Below the pieces are notes generated by a model, which ran no database searches, was not told the origin of the DNA, and was given only the letters and a program-made list of their open reading frames with translations. A program made the position numbers and the translations under genes. Of a stretch of 64,000 nt of DNA, positions 17,928 through 27,410 are shown piece after piece. The DNA is from Bacteroidota bacterium (lineage in GTDB: Bacteria; Bacteroidota; Bacteroidia; CAILMK01; JACPUW01). Location: positions 1 to 64,000 of the forward strand of contig JACPUW010000020.1 of NCBI GenBank assembly GCA_016192035.1, written 5' to 3'. Each line of letters begins with the position of its first letter. Within the stretch, counting starts at the first letter, position 1.

Positions 17928-19455
17928 AAACGCGTGGTTGGTTTGCCTGGCTTTCATGGTCTCTGTGCAGGCGCTCAAAGCCCAGGGCGGCAAAGTGGAA
18001 GTGCTGAGCTTGGACAAGTTGAGCTATATGAAAATCAATGGCGAGCGGGTGCGCGTGTTGGTGGGCAACGTAGCCTTTAGGAAAGACAACGTGGTGTTTA
18101 CCTGTGATAGCGCCATTCAATTTATAGATCAAGAACGCATTAGGGCGTTTAGCAATGTTAAGTTCAACCAAGGTGACACCCTCATACTTACCGGCGATGA
18201 GCTGGACTTTGACGATGAGCGCGACATGGCCCTGGTAAAAGGAAAGGAAGTGCGCATGACCGATGGAAAAATGCGCCTGCGCACCACCGCATTACACTAT
18301 GATATGGCCAATCAATTGGCGTACTACACCGATTCGGCCCACATTACCGATGGCGACAACGTGCTTACCAGCATCAAGGGATACTACTACGCCGCTACCA
18401 AGGATATGTATTTTAAGAAACGTGTACGGCTCACCAACCCCGACCACCGCATAGCTACCGATACCCTTAGGTACAACGTGGGCACAGAAAACAGCTATTT
18501 CAAAGGCCCCAGCCACATACACACCGCTGATGGGCAGTACCTATACTGCGAAAACGGCACTTTTTATGGCCGGGGCAATGAGGTGCGCCTGGGCCGTAAT
18601 TCCCGCCTGATAGATGGCAGCCAAGAACTGGTGGGCGATAGCCTCTATTTCAACAATACCACCGGTATGGGCTTGGCACTCAAGCGCGCAAGGCTCACCG
18701 ATACCGCCCAGGGACTGGTGGTGGAAGGCAACCGTGCTGTGTATAACCGAGACGAAGACTGGTATTTGATAACCGATAGTTTGCTCATGTTGCAGTATAA
18801 TGAACAGGGCGACAGCGTATATCTGAGCAGCGATACCCTGCGGTTGATATATGACACCGCCCATAAACAGCGCGTGGCACTGGCCTACCACCATGTGCGG
18901 TTCTATGAACACGCCTACCAAGGTGTCTGTGACAGCATGGTCTATTGCCAGGCCGACTCTTCTGTGAGCTACCACGGCCACCCAGTGGTGTGGCTAGACA
19001 GCTTTCAGATTACCTGCGATTTTATACTGGGGCATACCGACGGACACGGACTAAAGCAGGTAGCGCTCCAGGGCGCGGCCCTCATGGGCCAGCGTTTAGC
19101 CCTGGGCCTCTATGACCAAATAAGCGGCGACTCCATGACCGCTTACTTTGACAAGGGTGAATTGCGGCGGGTGCAAGTGCACGATAAGGCCAAAGCCATA
19201 TACCATGTAATGGATGGCGATACGGCACTGGTGGGGGCCAATGAAGTGGGGGCCGCCAGTGCACAGATATTATTTGGGGCCAAGGGAATAAGAAAACTAT
19301 CATTCGTGGGACAAGGGGAAGCACTGGTAACCCCTGCCAAAGATGTGGACCCCAGTGCCATGCGGCTCTCAGGTTTTGAGTGGAAAGGGCGGCTACGCCC
19401 CCGTCAACCCAGCCACGTGTTCTGGTTGCCAAGCATGGCAATTCCTGTTGACTAG
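17920..19455 (+). CDS. OstA/LptA-like periplasmic protein
   Basis: A 511-residue exported protein with a signal peptide (MARNAWLVCLAFMVSVQALKAQ) and repeated beta-strand units of the OstA/LptA jelly-roll type, such as GNVAFRKDNVVFTCDSAIQF, RAFSNVKFNQGDTLILTGDELDFDDE, RMRLRTTALHYD-like strands and LVVEGNRAVYN. Such proteins carry or assemble lipopolysaccharide between the membranes. The length exceeds LptA (about 180) and suggests the Bacteroidota OstA-like form with several repeats. The start at 17920 overlaps the sprT-like stop, and it seems cotranscribed with it and probably with the following barrel protein. Confidence 0.8.
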   Translation: MARNAWLVCLAFMVSVQALKAQGGKVEVLSLDKLSYMKINGERVRVLVGNVAFRKDNVVFTCDSAIQFIDQERIRAFSNVKFNQGDTLILTGDELDFDDERDMALVKGKEVRMTDGKMRLRTTALHYDMANQLAYYTDSAHITDGDNVLTSIKGYYYAATKDMYFKKRVRLTNPDHRIATDTLRYNVGTENSYFKGPSHIHTADGQYLYCENGTFYGRGNEVRLGRNSRLIDGSQELVGDSLYFNNTTGMGLALKRARLTDTAQGLVVEGNRAVYNRDEDWYLITDSLLMLQYNEQGDSVYLSSDTLRLIYDTAHKQRVALAYHHVRFYEHAYQGVCDSMVYCQADSSVSYHGHPVVWLDSFQITCDFILGHTDGHGLKQVALQGAALMGQRLALGLYDQISGDSMTAYFDKGELRRVQVHDKAKAIYHVMDGDTALVGANEVGAASAQILFGAKGIRKLSFVGQGEALVTPAKDVDPSAMRLSGFEWKGRLRPRQPSHVFWLPSMAIPVD

Positions 19456-19507
19456 CCTCGCACCATCGGTGCCCTACCCCTCCCGACCCGTAATTTCGGC
19501 CCCGCGC

Positions 19508-20287
19508 ATGACCCGGATATCCCTGTACCCCTTAGCGGCCTGCATGGCCTTAGCAGTGGCCTTACCGGGTTTGGCCAAGGCGCAATACCGAGATTTTCAC
19601 AACCTGGAGCTACAATTTGGCTTTAAAAATTTCAAGGTTGACCACGGAAATTTTTTCTTTAGCCACGATACCTTGCTGCCCGATACATCCGGCGTTTCGG
19701 CCAGGCACGACATCGGTTCGCCCAATAGCATCAGCCTGCTGTCGCTGGGGTTTGAAACCCAGCTGCCCCACGGCATTTTTTTATCGACCAAGGCAGAAGT
19801 TAACGTGCGGGGCCCTCTGGGTGGTGGATTTCAGATAGGTGCCGGCTACCGGTTCAGGCTCAACTATTTCATGCGCATTCAGCCAGAAATTTTATTGTCG
19901 TGGGGCATACTGTATGACACATTAGGCGCGGTAAGCTATTTTCCATCGCCGCTCACCCTTAGCGGCATCCGATTCTGGGAAGGTGCGGAGATTACGGCCA
20001 TTTATCGGGGGCAACAATATGGTTTTCAGCCCCGAATGACCTTTGTTGCCGATTTTGCCCCCAAATGGGAATTTAGGTTTACTATGATGTGGCAAGTGGC
20101 ACTGGCCTATAACCAGGCCGTGGTGCTGAGCGGCCCTATAGGCCCGGTACAAACCGGCAGGGTGGCCATCCCGTTTAGGCAACCCTATATGCTCACCGCG
20201 TTTGAGGGGGCAGCCTTGGATAAGGCACTCTACCGGCCCAGTGGACTCAGCGCCCGCGTGGGCATAGCCTTTAAGGTAGTTAAGTAA
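19508..20287 (+). CDS. Outer-membrane beta-barrel protein, possibly PorT-like
   Basis: A 259-residue protein with a signal peptide (ISLYPLAACMALAVALPGLAKAQ) and alternating hydrophobic strands through to the C terminus (YRFRLNYFMRIQPEILLSWG, MTFVADFAPKWEFRFTMMW, ARVGIAFKVVK). This suggests an 8-10 strand barrel. The YRDFHNLELQFGF start and overall size resemble PorT-type proteins of the T9SS, but the match is loose and PorT identity is not established. The ATG at 19508 is chosen because it begins the signal peptide. It follows the OstA-like gene by 52 bases. Confidence 0.6.
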   Translation: MTRISLYPLAACMALAVALPGLAKAQYRDFHNLELQFGFKNFKVDHGNFFFSHDTLLPDTSGVSARHDIGSPNSISLLSLGFETQLPHGIFLSTKAEVNVRGPLGGGFQIGAGYRFRLNYFMRIQPEILLSWGILYDTLGAVSYFPSPLTLSGIRFWEGAEITAIYRGQQYGFQPRMTFVADFAPKWEFRFTMMWQVALAYNQAVVLSGPIGPVQTGRVAIPFRQPYMLTAFEGAALDKALYRPSGLSARVGIAFKVVK

Positions 20288-20304
20288 GGGGAAACGCTCC
20301 TGGG

Positions 20305-20841
20305 TCAGCGCGTGGTCTCTACCTCTGCGGTCAGGTCTATTTCAGTGGTAAGCACTATATTATAGCCTGTTTGCTCGGCCAGCCTAAGCCCGCCGCGCAG
20401 GCTAAATGCCGTTCCATAGTAGTCTAGCACGTTTACCTGGTCGCGCACATCCATTACATACGTGCGCGAAACAAAATCCATATCCTGGCTTTCTATCACC
20501 GTATTTTCAGGTCCGTTGTTCCAAAATATGGTGTTGAAGCCTTCTATTATGCCAGGGTCATACGCCGATTCGGGCAGGCGCACGGTAACGCGGATCTGTT
20601 CTACCCTAAGCCCCTGCAATTGCCCGGTGCCAAAACCAACCCTTTGGAGCGCATCATGTAGGTCCACCGCGCCTGGGCAATCCATATAGAGGTGCATACC
20701 GGCAGGTGTGCCTTGCATTACCGTATCGGTGGATGAAAAGGTGGGTAAGTGGATGATTTTTGTGGATACCGGTTCCTGACAGCCATGGGCCACCAGGGCT
20801 ATGCACATGGCATAAAAGGGTTTTTTCAGATTGATTACCAT
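20305..20841 (-). CDS. Lipoprotein of unknown function
   Basis: A 178-residue protein with a short basic start and lipobox ALVAHGC (cysteine at 21), so it is lipid-anchored. The mature part is beta-rich, with no motif I recognise. It is convergent with the barrel protein gene, with 17 bases between the stops, and it looks monocistronic. Confidence 0.6.
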   Translation of the reverse strand: MVINLKKPFYAMCIALVAHGCQEPVSTKIIHLPTFSSTDTVMQGTPAGMHLYMDCPGAVDLHDALQRVGFGTGQLQGLRVEQIRVTVRLPESAYDPGIIEGFNTIFWNNGPENTVIESQDMDFVSRTYVMDVRDQVNVLDYYGTAFSLRGGLRLAEQTGYNIVLTTEIDLTAEVETTR

Positions 20842-21071
20842 TGGTTTGTACTGCTTGGTTTCAAAGAAAACCAGCGGCCTTTGTTCCGGTTAACAACATT
20901 GTACACAGCTTAGGGGATAATGTGGGCACCAGGGCCCTGGCAAAGAAGGACAAGGGGCAGGACAGGATGGCTAGGGCCAAGGGGCATTGTAACTCACGTT
21001 CTTGATTACAAGCTATTTAAGCGAGTGATCTGGCCATAGCCGCAGGTGGTATGTGGGTTGTTTTTCTTCCC

Positions 21072-21108
21072 AAAAAAAGCCCCGCAAGCGGGTGTCTTGC
21101 GGGGCTTT
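21072..21108 (-). terminator. Rho-independent terminator after tRNA-Lys
   Basis: Thirteen-base arms AAAGCCCCGCAAG (21076-21088) and CTTGCGGGGCTTT (21096-21108) with a seven-base loop. Read on the minus strand, the hairpin is followed by a run of seven T. It begins eight bases beyond the 3' end of the tRNA. Confidence 0.9.
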
Positions 21109-21115
21109 ATATTTT

Positions 21116-21191
21116 TGGTGACTCGGTTGGGATTCGAACCCAAGACCCTCTCCTTAAAAGGGAGATGCTCTACCTACTGAGCTACCGAGTC
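21116..21191 (-). tRNA. tRNA-Lys (anticodon TTT)
   Basis: The cloverleaf is complete on the minus strand. The acceptor stem GACTCGG pairs with CCGAGTC, followed by discriminator A and an encoded CCA. The D arm is AGCTCAGTAGGTAGAGC-like; the anticodon stem is TCTCC/GGAGA with loop CTTTTAA (anticodon TTT); the T arm contains GGTTCGAATCC. Length is 76 bases with CCA. A strong terminator follows. Confidence 0.97.
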
Positions 21192-21242
21192 AAAATCTTG
21201 AAATCGGGCTGCAAATGTAATCCAAATATTCACCTATATGGG

Positions 21243-22388
21243 TCATTGATGAATTTTTTTGTGGCTTGCCAGCGACAAGCGGTAGATCCTGTGCTTTTTG
21301 GCTACCACCGCATTGATTTTCTCCATGAGTGAGGCCATTCTTTCATTGGTTTTTCCTATCCAGGGCAACTCTACGGTGTGGTATTGCCAGGTTTGTGATA
21401 CGGCCTTGTAAAACTTGTAAATAAGCACCGTTTCTATTCCATATTGGCGGTATTTGGGCACTACCCCAAACACCAATCCCTTGGCCTGTGTCATGCGCAT
21501 GGTTTTGAGCAGGAGCAAGAATTTCAAGCGGTTTAGTGTATCGAGTTTGCTGTTTACATGTTTTAACAGTTGGTTTACATCGGGTATCATCACCATTACC
21601 CCTGCGGGTTCGCCCTGTACATATCCAAACCATATGAAATCTTCCACCAGTATATGCCGCATGGCTTTTAGGTTGTTATATACCAGCCGTTCTGTGGCGG
21701 GCTTAAAATTTTCCAGTCCCTGCCATGCCTGGTTGTAAATCTCCACGTAGTCTTTGGCAAATCGGGCGGCTTGGTCATGGGCAAAATGTGCAAACTCAAA
21801 CCCCGGCTTGCGGCTTATCCATTCGGCCACATTGGTAAATCGGTGTGCATCAAAATTCTCTCGGTCTATGCGGTAGGTGTCGTAGTCGGCCAATGGGCTA
21901 AAACCGTAGGATTCCCACAACTGGGCATAGTAACTCGGATTGTAGTTTTCTAAATAGGTGGGCGCGGAAAAACCTTCTATCATCACCCCCCGGTATTTGG
22001 TCACGTCGCCCAGGCATACGGGGCCTTCTACGGCCTCTATTCCTTCGTTGCCAAGCCATTGCAGCGCGGTATCAAACAGGGCGTGGGCCACAGGGGCTTG
22101 GTCCACCGATTCAAAGAAGCCCAGGCCGCCCAGGGGGGCGCCGCCGTTGGTGCGGTCGCCCTGTTGGTAATAGGCCGCTATGCGCCCCAGCGGGATTCCC
22201 CTTTCATCTATCGCTACCCACCTCTGTGACTTGGCACCGGCGTACACGGGATTTCGGTCTTGGTCAAACACAAAGTCCACGTCGTTTTCCATGGGATGGA
22301 TAAAATGGGGATCCTTGCGGTAAATATGTCTTAACACATGGTGAAACAGCCGTTTGGTTTGACTGTCGTGAACTTCGGTTATGCGCAT
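21243..22388 (-). CDS. GNAT-like N-acetyltransferase, uncharacterised
   Basis: A 381-residue cytoplasmic protein of the type often annotated as GNAT or YghO-like. It starts with a segment like DPHFIHPMENDVDFVFDQDRNPVY, followed by acetyltransferase-like strands (RWVAIDERGIPLGRIAAYY). A second such domain contains FIWFGYVQGEPAGVMVMIPDVNQ and KGLVFGVVPKYRQYGIETVLIYKFY, where the RxxGxE/A coenzyme A loop appears in degenerate form. The substrate is unknown. The gene is single, between tRNA-Lys and the divergent SDR gene. Confidence 0.65.
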   Translation of the reverse strand: MRITEVHDSQTKRLFHHVLRHIYRKDPHFIHPMENDVDFVFDQDRNPVYAGAKSQRWVAIDERGIPLGRIAAYYQQGDRTNGGAPLGGLGFFESVDQAPVAHALFDTALQWLGNEGIEAVEGPVCLGDVTKYRGVMIEGFSAPTYLENYNPSYYAQLWESYGFSPLADYDTYRIDRENFDAHRFTNVAEWISRKPGFEFAHFAHDQAARFAKDYVEIYNQAWQGLENFKPATERLVYNNLKAMRHILVEDFIWFGYVQGEPAGVMVMIPDVNQLLKHVNSKLDTLNRLKFLLLLKTMRMTQAKGLVFGVVPKYRQYGIETVLIYKFYKAVSQTWQYHTVELPWIGKTNERMASLMEKINAVVAKKHRIYRLSLASHKKIHQ

Positions 22389-22507
22389 CTTGCCAGGCAG
22401 GTTAGCAATGGGTGATAATCAACAGAGGGTACCAAAATCTTCCAACAATGCTACTATCCAAACACGAACTTTGAAACATCCTACTTTGGCTGCAAATACA
22501 TGCTTTC

Positions 22508-23314
22508 ATGAAAGGTAAAGTTGCCATTATCACGGGGGCATCCTCCGGTATAGGCAGGGCATGCGCCCTGGCCCTGGCCATGGAAGGCTGCCATGTGGCC
22601 ATTGCCGCAAGAAGCGTAGATAAGCTGCGGGAAACCGAAATGGCCTGTAAATCACATGGTGTAAACGCCATTTCGGTGGTTTGCGACGTGTCGGTGGAAG
22701 GGGATTGCCAAAACCTGGTTGACCAAACGATCCAGGCTTTTGGCAGGATCGATATTTTGGTAAACAACGCGGGCATTTCCATGCGGGCGGCTTTTGTGCA
22801 CACGGAAATTGCCGTTCTTCAGCAGGTGATGGCCATCAACTTTTGGGGCGCCGTGTATTGCACCAAATATGCATTGCCGCATTTGCTTGCTACCGGTGGG
22901 CACCTGGTTGGGGTGTCGAGTGTGGCAGGGTTTAGGGGGCTGCCCGGACGCACCGGCTATTCGGCCAGCAAGTTTGCCATGAACGGTTTCCTGGAAGCCC
23001 TGCGGACCGAAAATCTATATACCGGCCTACACGTGCTCACCCTTTGCCCCAATTACACACAGAGCAATATCCGCAATACGGCACTCAACGCCAAGGGCCT
23101 GCAACAGGGCGAATCGCCCCTCAGGGAGAGCAAGCTCATGCAACCCGAAGAAGTGGCCCGGCGCATGATAGGGGCATTGAGAAAAAGAAAGAAGCTGCTC
23201 ATAATCAGTCCTATGGGTAAACTTACCGTCTGGATGAACCGTTTGTTTAATACCTGGATGGACGCCAAAACCTACGCATACGTAAAGAAGGAACCCGATT
23301 CTCCTTTTGCCTGA
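22508..23314 (+). CDS. Short-chain dehydrogenase/reductase
   Basis: A 268-residue classical SDR with the NAD(P) loop TGASSGIG (residues 9-16), an AARS motif that favours NADP, NNAG near 87, catalytic serine in VSSVAGFRG, and YSASK (Tyr and Lys) near 155. The C-terminal extension contains basic residues (ALRKRKKLLIIS) and an amphipathic/hydrophobic helix, a layout found in membrane-associated SDRs acting on lipids. The substrate is not predictable. It stands alone, divergent from the GNAT gene. Confidence 0.88.
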   Translation: MKGKVAIITGASSGIGRACALALAMEGCHVAIAARSVDKLRETEMACKSHGVNAISVVCDVSVEGDCQNLVDQTIQAFGRIDILVNNAGISMRAAFVHTEIAVLQQVMAINFWGAVYCTKYALPHLLATGGHLVGVSSVAGFRGLPGRTGYSASKFAMNGFLEALRTENLYTGLHVLTLCPNYTQSNIRNTALNAKGLQQGESPLRESKLMQPEEVARRMIGALRKRKKLLIISPMGKLTVWMNRLFNTWMDAKTYAYVKKEPDSPFA

Positions 23315-23453
23315 ACTTGGCAATCAATAGCTTATTGGCCGGTATATTCAGTTTGACCGCCATTCCTTTTGGCCGCCAGGCCCAAACCTTACCTTACCTA
23401 TGCCGCATCTTTGCGCACTTGGCCCTGGTGGGGCTTTCTTCTATACGCATAGT

Positions 23454-25250
23454 ATGTCAAGACAAATACAAACCAAACGGCAACTTACCGACACGGCCCT
23501 TTTGGGTATGGCAAGGCTATTCCCCCAATGCCAGGACTTGGAAATACCCATTCAGCGCACCCGCAAGGAGTATGAAGGTGACTATACCCTGGTGCTTTTT
23601 GGGCCTGCCAAATCTGCCCGGTTGGCCCCCCTGGCCATGGCCCAGGCACTGGGCCCGTGGATGGCCGAACACCTGCCCATCATCCACTCTTTTAACGTAG
23701 TGCAGGGTTTTCTGAACATCAGGTTAAGCGACACCTATTGGTTGGGATGCTTACAGGGCTTACAGGACGGGTCACTTGACCGGGTGCACCTCACAGCCAA
23801 ACCGGCCAAGGTGATGGTGGAATACTCCTCACCAAACACCAACAAGCCGCTGCACCTGGGCCATGTGCGAAACAACTTTTTAGGACATGCCCTGGCCCGG
23901 CTGCTCCAGGCGCGTGGACATGAGGTGATTAAGGCCAATCTGGTGAACGATAGGGGCATACACATCTGTAAGTCTATGCTGGCTTGGCAGCGCTACGGAA
24001 ACGGGGAAACACCCCTGACAAGTGGCATGAAAGGCGACCATCTGGTGGGCAAATACTATGTGGCTTTTGATAAGGCATACAAGACAGAAATAGCAGAATT
24101 GGTGGCCCAGGGCATGGCACCCGAGCAGGCCAAGAAGGAAGCCCCCATAATGCAGGAAGCCCAAGAGATGCTCCGCAACTGGGAATCTGGGCAGCCCGGG
24201 GTAAGGGCCTTATGGTATGACATGAACCAATGGGTGTATGCCGGTTTTGAGCAAACCTATGCAAGGCTTGGGGTGGATTTTGACGTAATGTACTATGAGT
24301 CTGACACCTATTTGCTGGGCAAGGACTTGGTGGAAGAGGGTTTGGAAAAGGGGGTTTTTGAACGCGATGATCATGGCGCGGTTTGGTGTGACCTGACCGC
24401 CGATGGACTGGACAGGAAAATTGTGCAGCGGGCTGATGGTACCTCGGTGTATATAACCCAAGACCTGGGCACCGCCGAGCTTAAATACCGTCAGCATGGC
24501 ATAGACCGATCGGTATATGTGGTGGGCGATGAGCAGGATTATCATTTCAAAGTGCTCATAGCCATAATGAAAAAACTGGGAAGGCCATATGCTCATGGCA
24601 TTTTCCACCTGAGCTACGGCATGATAGAGCTCCCAACCGGGCGCATGAAGTCAAGGGAAGGCACGGTGGTGGATGCCGATGATTTGATGGACGAGATGGA
24701 AAGGGTGGCCGAAGCGCACACCCGGGCGCTGGGCAAAACAGAAGGGCTGGGCACTGCGGAACTCTCAACACTCTATGCCCAGCTGGCCATGGGCGCACTA
24801 AGGTACTACCTGCTCAAGGTGGAACCCAAGAAAAAAATGGTGTTTAACCCCGAAGAATCCATAGATTTTCAGGGAAATACGGGCCCTTTTATTCAGTACA
24901 ACCATGCCCGCATTTGCAGTATGCAGCGCAAACTGGCCCACCATGGCACGCAAGGACAGGTGCGCCTGGGAAACACCACCCTGCTGGACCACGAAAGGGA
25001 ACTCTGCCGCATGGTGTGCGACTATGGGGATGTGCTGGCCGAAGCCGAGGCAGCATACAGTCCTGCCCTGGTGGCCAACTATTGCTATGAACTGGCCAAG
25101 GCGTTTAGCAGCTATTACGCCGAAACCCATATTGCCAAAGAAGAAGACCCCGACAAACGCTTGATGCGCTTGGTGTTGGTACACCAAATAAAGCTCACCT
25201 TACAACATGCCTGTGGCATACTGGGCATGGCCCTTCCCGAACAGATGTAA
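23454..25250 (+). CDS. argS: Arginyl-tRNA synthetase
   Basis: A 598-residue class I synthetase that charges tRNA-Arg with arginine in the cytoplasm. It has the N-terminal ArgS domain, the signature YSSPNTNKPLHLGHVRNN with HLGH at 134-137, and GRMKSREGTVVDADDL in the place of KMSK, as is normal for many ArgS. The DALR anticodon-binding domain covers the last ~130 residues (FIQYNHARICSMQRKL). The ATG at 23454 is selected because the family begins shortly before the Arg-S domain; the frame extends 18 codons further upstream. A CATCTTTG element lies 40 bases upstream. Confidence 0.96.
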   Translation: MSRQIQTKRQLTDTALLGMARLFPQCQDLEIPIQRTRKEYEGDYTLVLFGPAKSARLAPLAMAQALGPWMAEHLPIIHSFNVVQGFLNIRLSDTYWLGCLQGLQDGSLDRVHLTAKPAKVMVEYSSPNTNKPLHLGHVRNNFLGHALARLLQARGHEVIKANLVNDRGIHICKSMLAWQRYGNGETPLTSGMKGDHLVGKYYVAFDKAYKTEIAELVAQGMAPEQAKKEAPIMQEAQEMLRNWESGQPGVRALWYDMNQWVYAGFEQTYARLGVDFDVMYYESDTYLLGKDLVEEGLEKGVFERDDHGAVWCDLTADGLDRKIVQRADGTSVYITQDLGTAELKYRQHGIDRSVYVVGDEQDYHFKVLIAIMKKLGRPYAHGIFHLSYGMIELPTGRMKSREGTVVDADDLMDEMERVAEAHTRALGKTEGLGTAELSTLYAQLAMGALRYYLLKVEPKKKMVFNPEESIDFQGNTGPFIQYNHARICSMQRKLAHHGTQGQVRLGNTTLLDHERELCRMVCDYGDVLAEAEAAYSPALVANYCYELAKAFSSYYAETHIAKEEDPDKRLMRLVLVHQIKLTLQHACGILGMALPEQM

Positions 25251-25488
25251 TAAAACGTTTGTGATACAGCGCGGTAAAGTGCATGTGAAACAAACTGTGC
25301 CCAATCCAAAATTCCGTGAGCGATCCCCGGGCCAACACAGTTGGACAAGCCGTAGGTGGGCCTAAAACCGCTCAGATTCACCTATATGGCAGTCGGTTAG
25401 TGAAATTTCCTATCAGGTACTGAATAAACCTTGAGGGCAGAGCCGGGCAGGCGGCCTCCGGCAAATGGCATCCCGCATATATTCAGGC

Positions 25489-26211
25489 CTATTTAATCAA
25501 ATACCTTCCTTGAGAATCAATATAATACATAGGTACCAGATGGCTTTGTTCAAAAGCGCGGTACATGGGCTGGAGCTCTTGCCAAAAGCCTAGGAATGGA
25601 TGACCTGCGTAGGCGTTTTGAAATCCTTCAATGAGCCTAAATGGAAATATATGTACTTCCAGGTTGTCTTGCCCTGCATCGCGTGCCAGTACGGCTAAAA
25701 CATAGAGCGTTTTGATATGGTAGTCTGTAAGGGGTATGCACCCTATGGTCACACAGCTGCCGTGGATAAAGATATCGCCTCCAGGGTTTTTACCCTTTGA
25801 CCGTATGCGGTCGCTAAGGTTGGGGTAATTGATGCCCAGCGATAAATGGAAGCTGCTGAATGGGTTAAAACGGTCTATTGTATATAGGCCTTCCGGCACT
25901 TGGCCATCGCCTTGCTGCCTTTTGGGGCCCAAATGCCCGCTGCTAAGGCAAATGGGTATGGTGTCAAAGAGCTGAAAAGGGCCTGTATGCCCGGCAACCC
26001 AGATTTCTAACAATTCCTCTTGCTTAAAGGCACGGATACACAAGCGTAGGTTTTCCCTGGTAATGCCAAGTTCCTGAAGGCGGGCACTTATTTCTGCACC
26101 CTTCTCATCATATGCGGCGCGGACCCTGGCGTAGCCCAACTGTTCTGACAGAAACCCCTGCAACGGCACAAGGACAAGAAGGCCAAGGAAACAAACAATC
26201 TTTGGAGCCAT
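25489..26211 (-). CDS. L,D-transpeptidase (YkuD/YafK-like)
   Basis: A 240-residue exported protein with a hydrophobic N terminus (VCFLGLLVLVPLQGFL). The YkuD catalytic motif is present as HGSCVTIGCIPLTD, with H150 and nucleophile C158. This layout (long gap, IPLTD ending) matches YafK-type proteins. The family forms or cuts L,D crosslinks to peptidoglycan or attached proteins; which reaction applies is unclear. The neighbours do not specify its role. Confidence 0.85.
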   Translation of the reverse strand: MAPKIVCFLGLLVLVPLQGFLSEQLGYARVRAAYDEKGAEISARLQELGITRENLRLCIRAFKQEELLEIWVAGHTGPFQLFDTIPICLSSGHLGPKRQQGDGQVPEGLYTIDRFNPFSSFHLSLGINYPNLSDRIRSKGKNPGGDIFIHGSCVTIGCIPLTDYHIKTLYVLAVLARDAGQDNLEVHIFPFRLIEGFQNAYAGHPFLGFWQELQPMYRAFEQSHLVPMYYIDSQGRYLIK

Positions 26212-26253
26212 GCGGCCAAAACGAACCTATACTAACGGAAGTACAGCCCTATA

Positions 26254-27207
26254 TCACAAAAGTTTCCATGTATAGGCTATGTATGGAATGGGAAAGGTGG
26301 TGTTTTCCCGGCCTTGGGTTATACTAAAGACCCAAAACCCAAAATCCCAAAGGTTTCCGCCCCGGGTAACCCGTAGGCCCGGGCCGCCAAAGAAAAGGCC
26401 TGCCTTGTCCTGTGGCGGATTGTTGCCCCATGCGCCCACCTGTGGGGCCAGCCAAAATTCGCCAATCACAAACATATTGTCCCTGAGCTGCTTCATGCCG
26501 CATAGACTAAAAGCAAGGCCTGCGTTGTAGTCATACACCTTTTCTTCATATCCAGTCCAATTGGTGCTATCCGTTATAATGAATCGGTGGTCGGGAATGC
26601 GCGCCCCATAGTAGCCCACCCCAAAACTGATGTTCCCGCTCTGATCGCCACGGGTCACCACCGCATAGCCTATTCCGAGCAGTGCCCCCCATTCACTCTG
26701 TATCCATCCCAGGCTTCCCATTTGCGCGCCTATGGCAGCCCATGTTTTATCACCAAGCTGCATGCTGTATTTAGGTGTTATCCAGATAGGTGCCCCTATG
26801 AGCGGGGTGCCTATGCCTATGGAGAAACGGTCGGTCATTCCGTATTGAAATTGCCAAACGGCCCCATATATAGACTGCACATAGCCATCGCCGCGCTTTA
26901 TTGGCAATGCAGATGGCGTGTAGAAATACCTGGAAGCGTGTGGGTTGTCGGCCAAAAGGTGCCCTGCCTTGAGGGCATCGCTTTGCATCACAATGGAGGC
27001 AATCTGGTAGGTGGGTATATAGAGTCTATCCCCATTGTCCAGGGCCACATATACCTCACGGGCGTTTTTCAGGATTACCTTGCCCGTGTATTCCACCCCG
27101 GCATGGGTGGTGATGAGCATCATGGTATTGGTATCGCGGGTCTGGGCTTGAGCGGCCTGGGCCCAACCCAGTAGCAGGCCTAAGAGCAAGACAGTGATTT
27201 TTTGCAT
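26254..27207 (-). CDS. Putative outer-membrane beta-barrel protein
   Basis: A 317-residue protein with a clear signal peptide (MQKITVLLLGLLLGWAQAAQAQ). An N-terminal soluble part of about 60 residues (HAGVEYTGKVILKNAREVYVALDNGDRL) looks like an SH3-like strand cluster. It is followed by alternating strands that end in an aromatic residue region (FPIPYIAYTWKLL). The barrel is inferred from the strand pattern. It may share a transcript with the downstream L,D-transpeptidase gene, whose start is 42 bases away. The function is unknown. Confidence 0.55.
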   Translation of the reverse strand: MQKITVLLLGLLLGWAQAAQAQTRDTNTMMLITTHAGVEYTGKVILKNAREVYVALDNGDRLYIPTYQIASIVMQSDALKAGHLLADNPHASRYFYTPSALPIKRGDGYVQSIYGAVWQFQYGMTDRFSIGIGTPLIGAPIWITPKYSMQLGDKTWAAIGAQMGSLGWIQSEWGALLGIGYAVVTRGDQSGNISFGVGYYGARIPDHRFIITDSTNWTGYEEKVYDYNAGLAFSLCGMKQLRDNMFVIGEFWLAPQVGAWGNNPPQDKAGLFFGGPGLRVTRGGNLWDFGFWVFSITQGRENTTFPIPYIAYTWKLL

Positions 27208-27410
27208 GGTAGCAGGATTTTAGGGGGCAAACCTAGCCATGCCGGACGGAGCTTAACATGCGCCAAGTCATTGTTTTTAATTTTATTTCATGGGCAGATT
27301 GATAGATTTATGGACAGCCCCCGGGGATAACATTAGTGGGGGCCCATCAAACCCTGTGGCACCCAAGCCCTGGGCATTCCTACCTTCGCGGCTCAAACCG
27401 CCATCCACTT

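Noticed and set aside
19508-20287. Firm PorT assignment of the beta-barrel protein
   Set aside because: Similarity is limited to size and barrel pattern; no T9SS partner is adjacent, so only a loose label is given.
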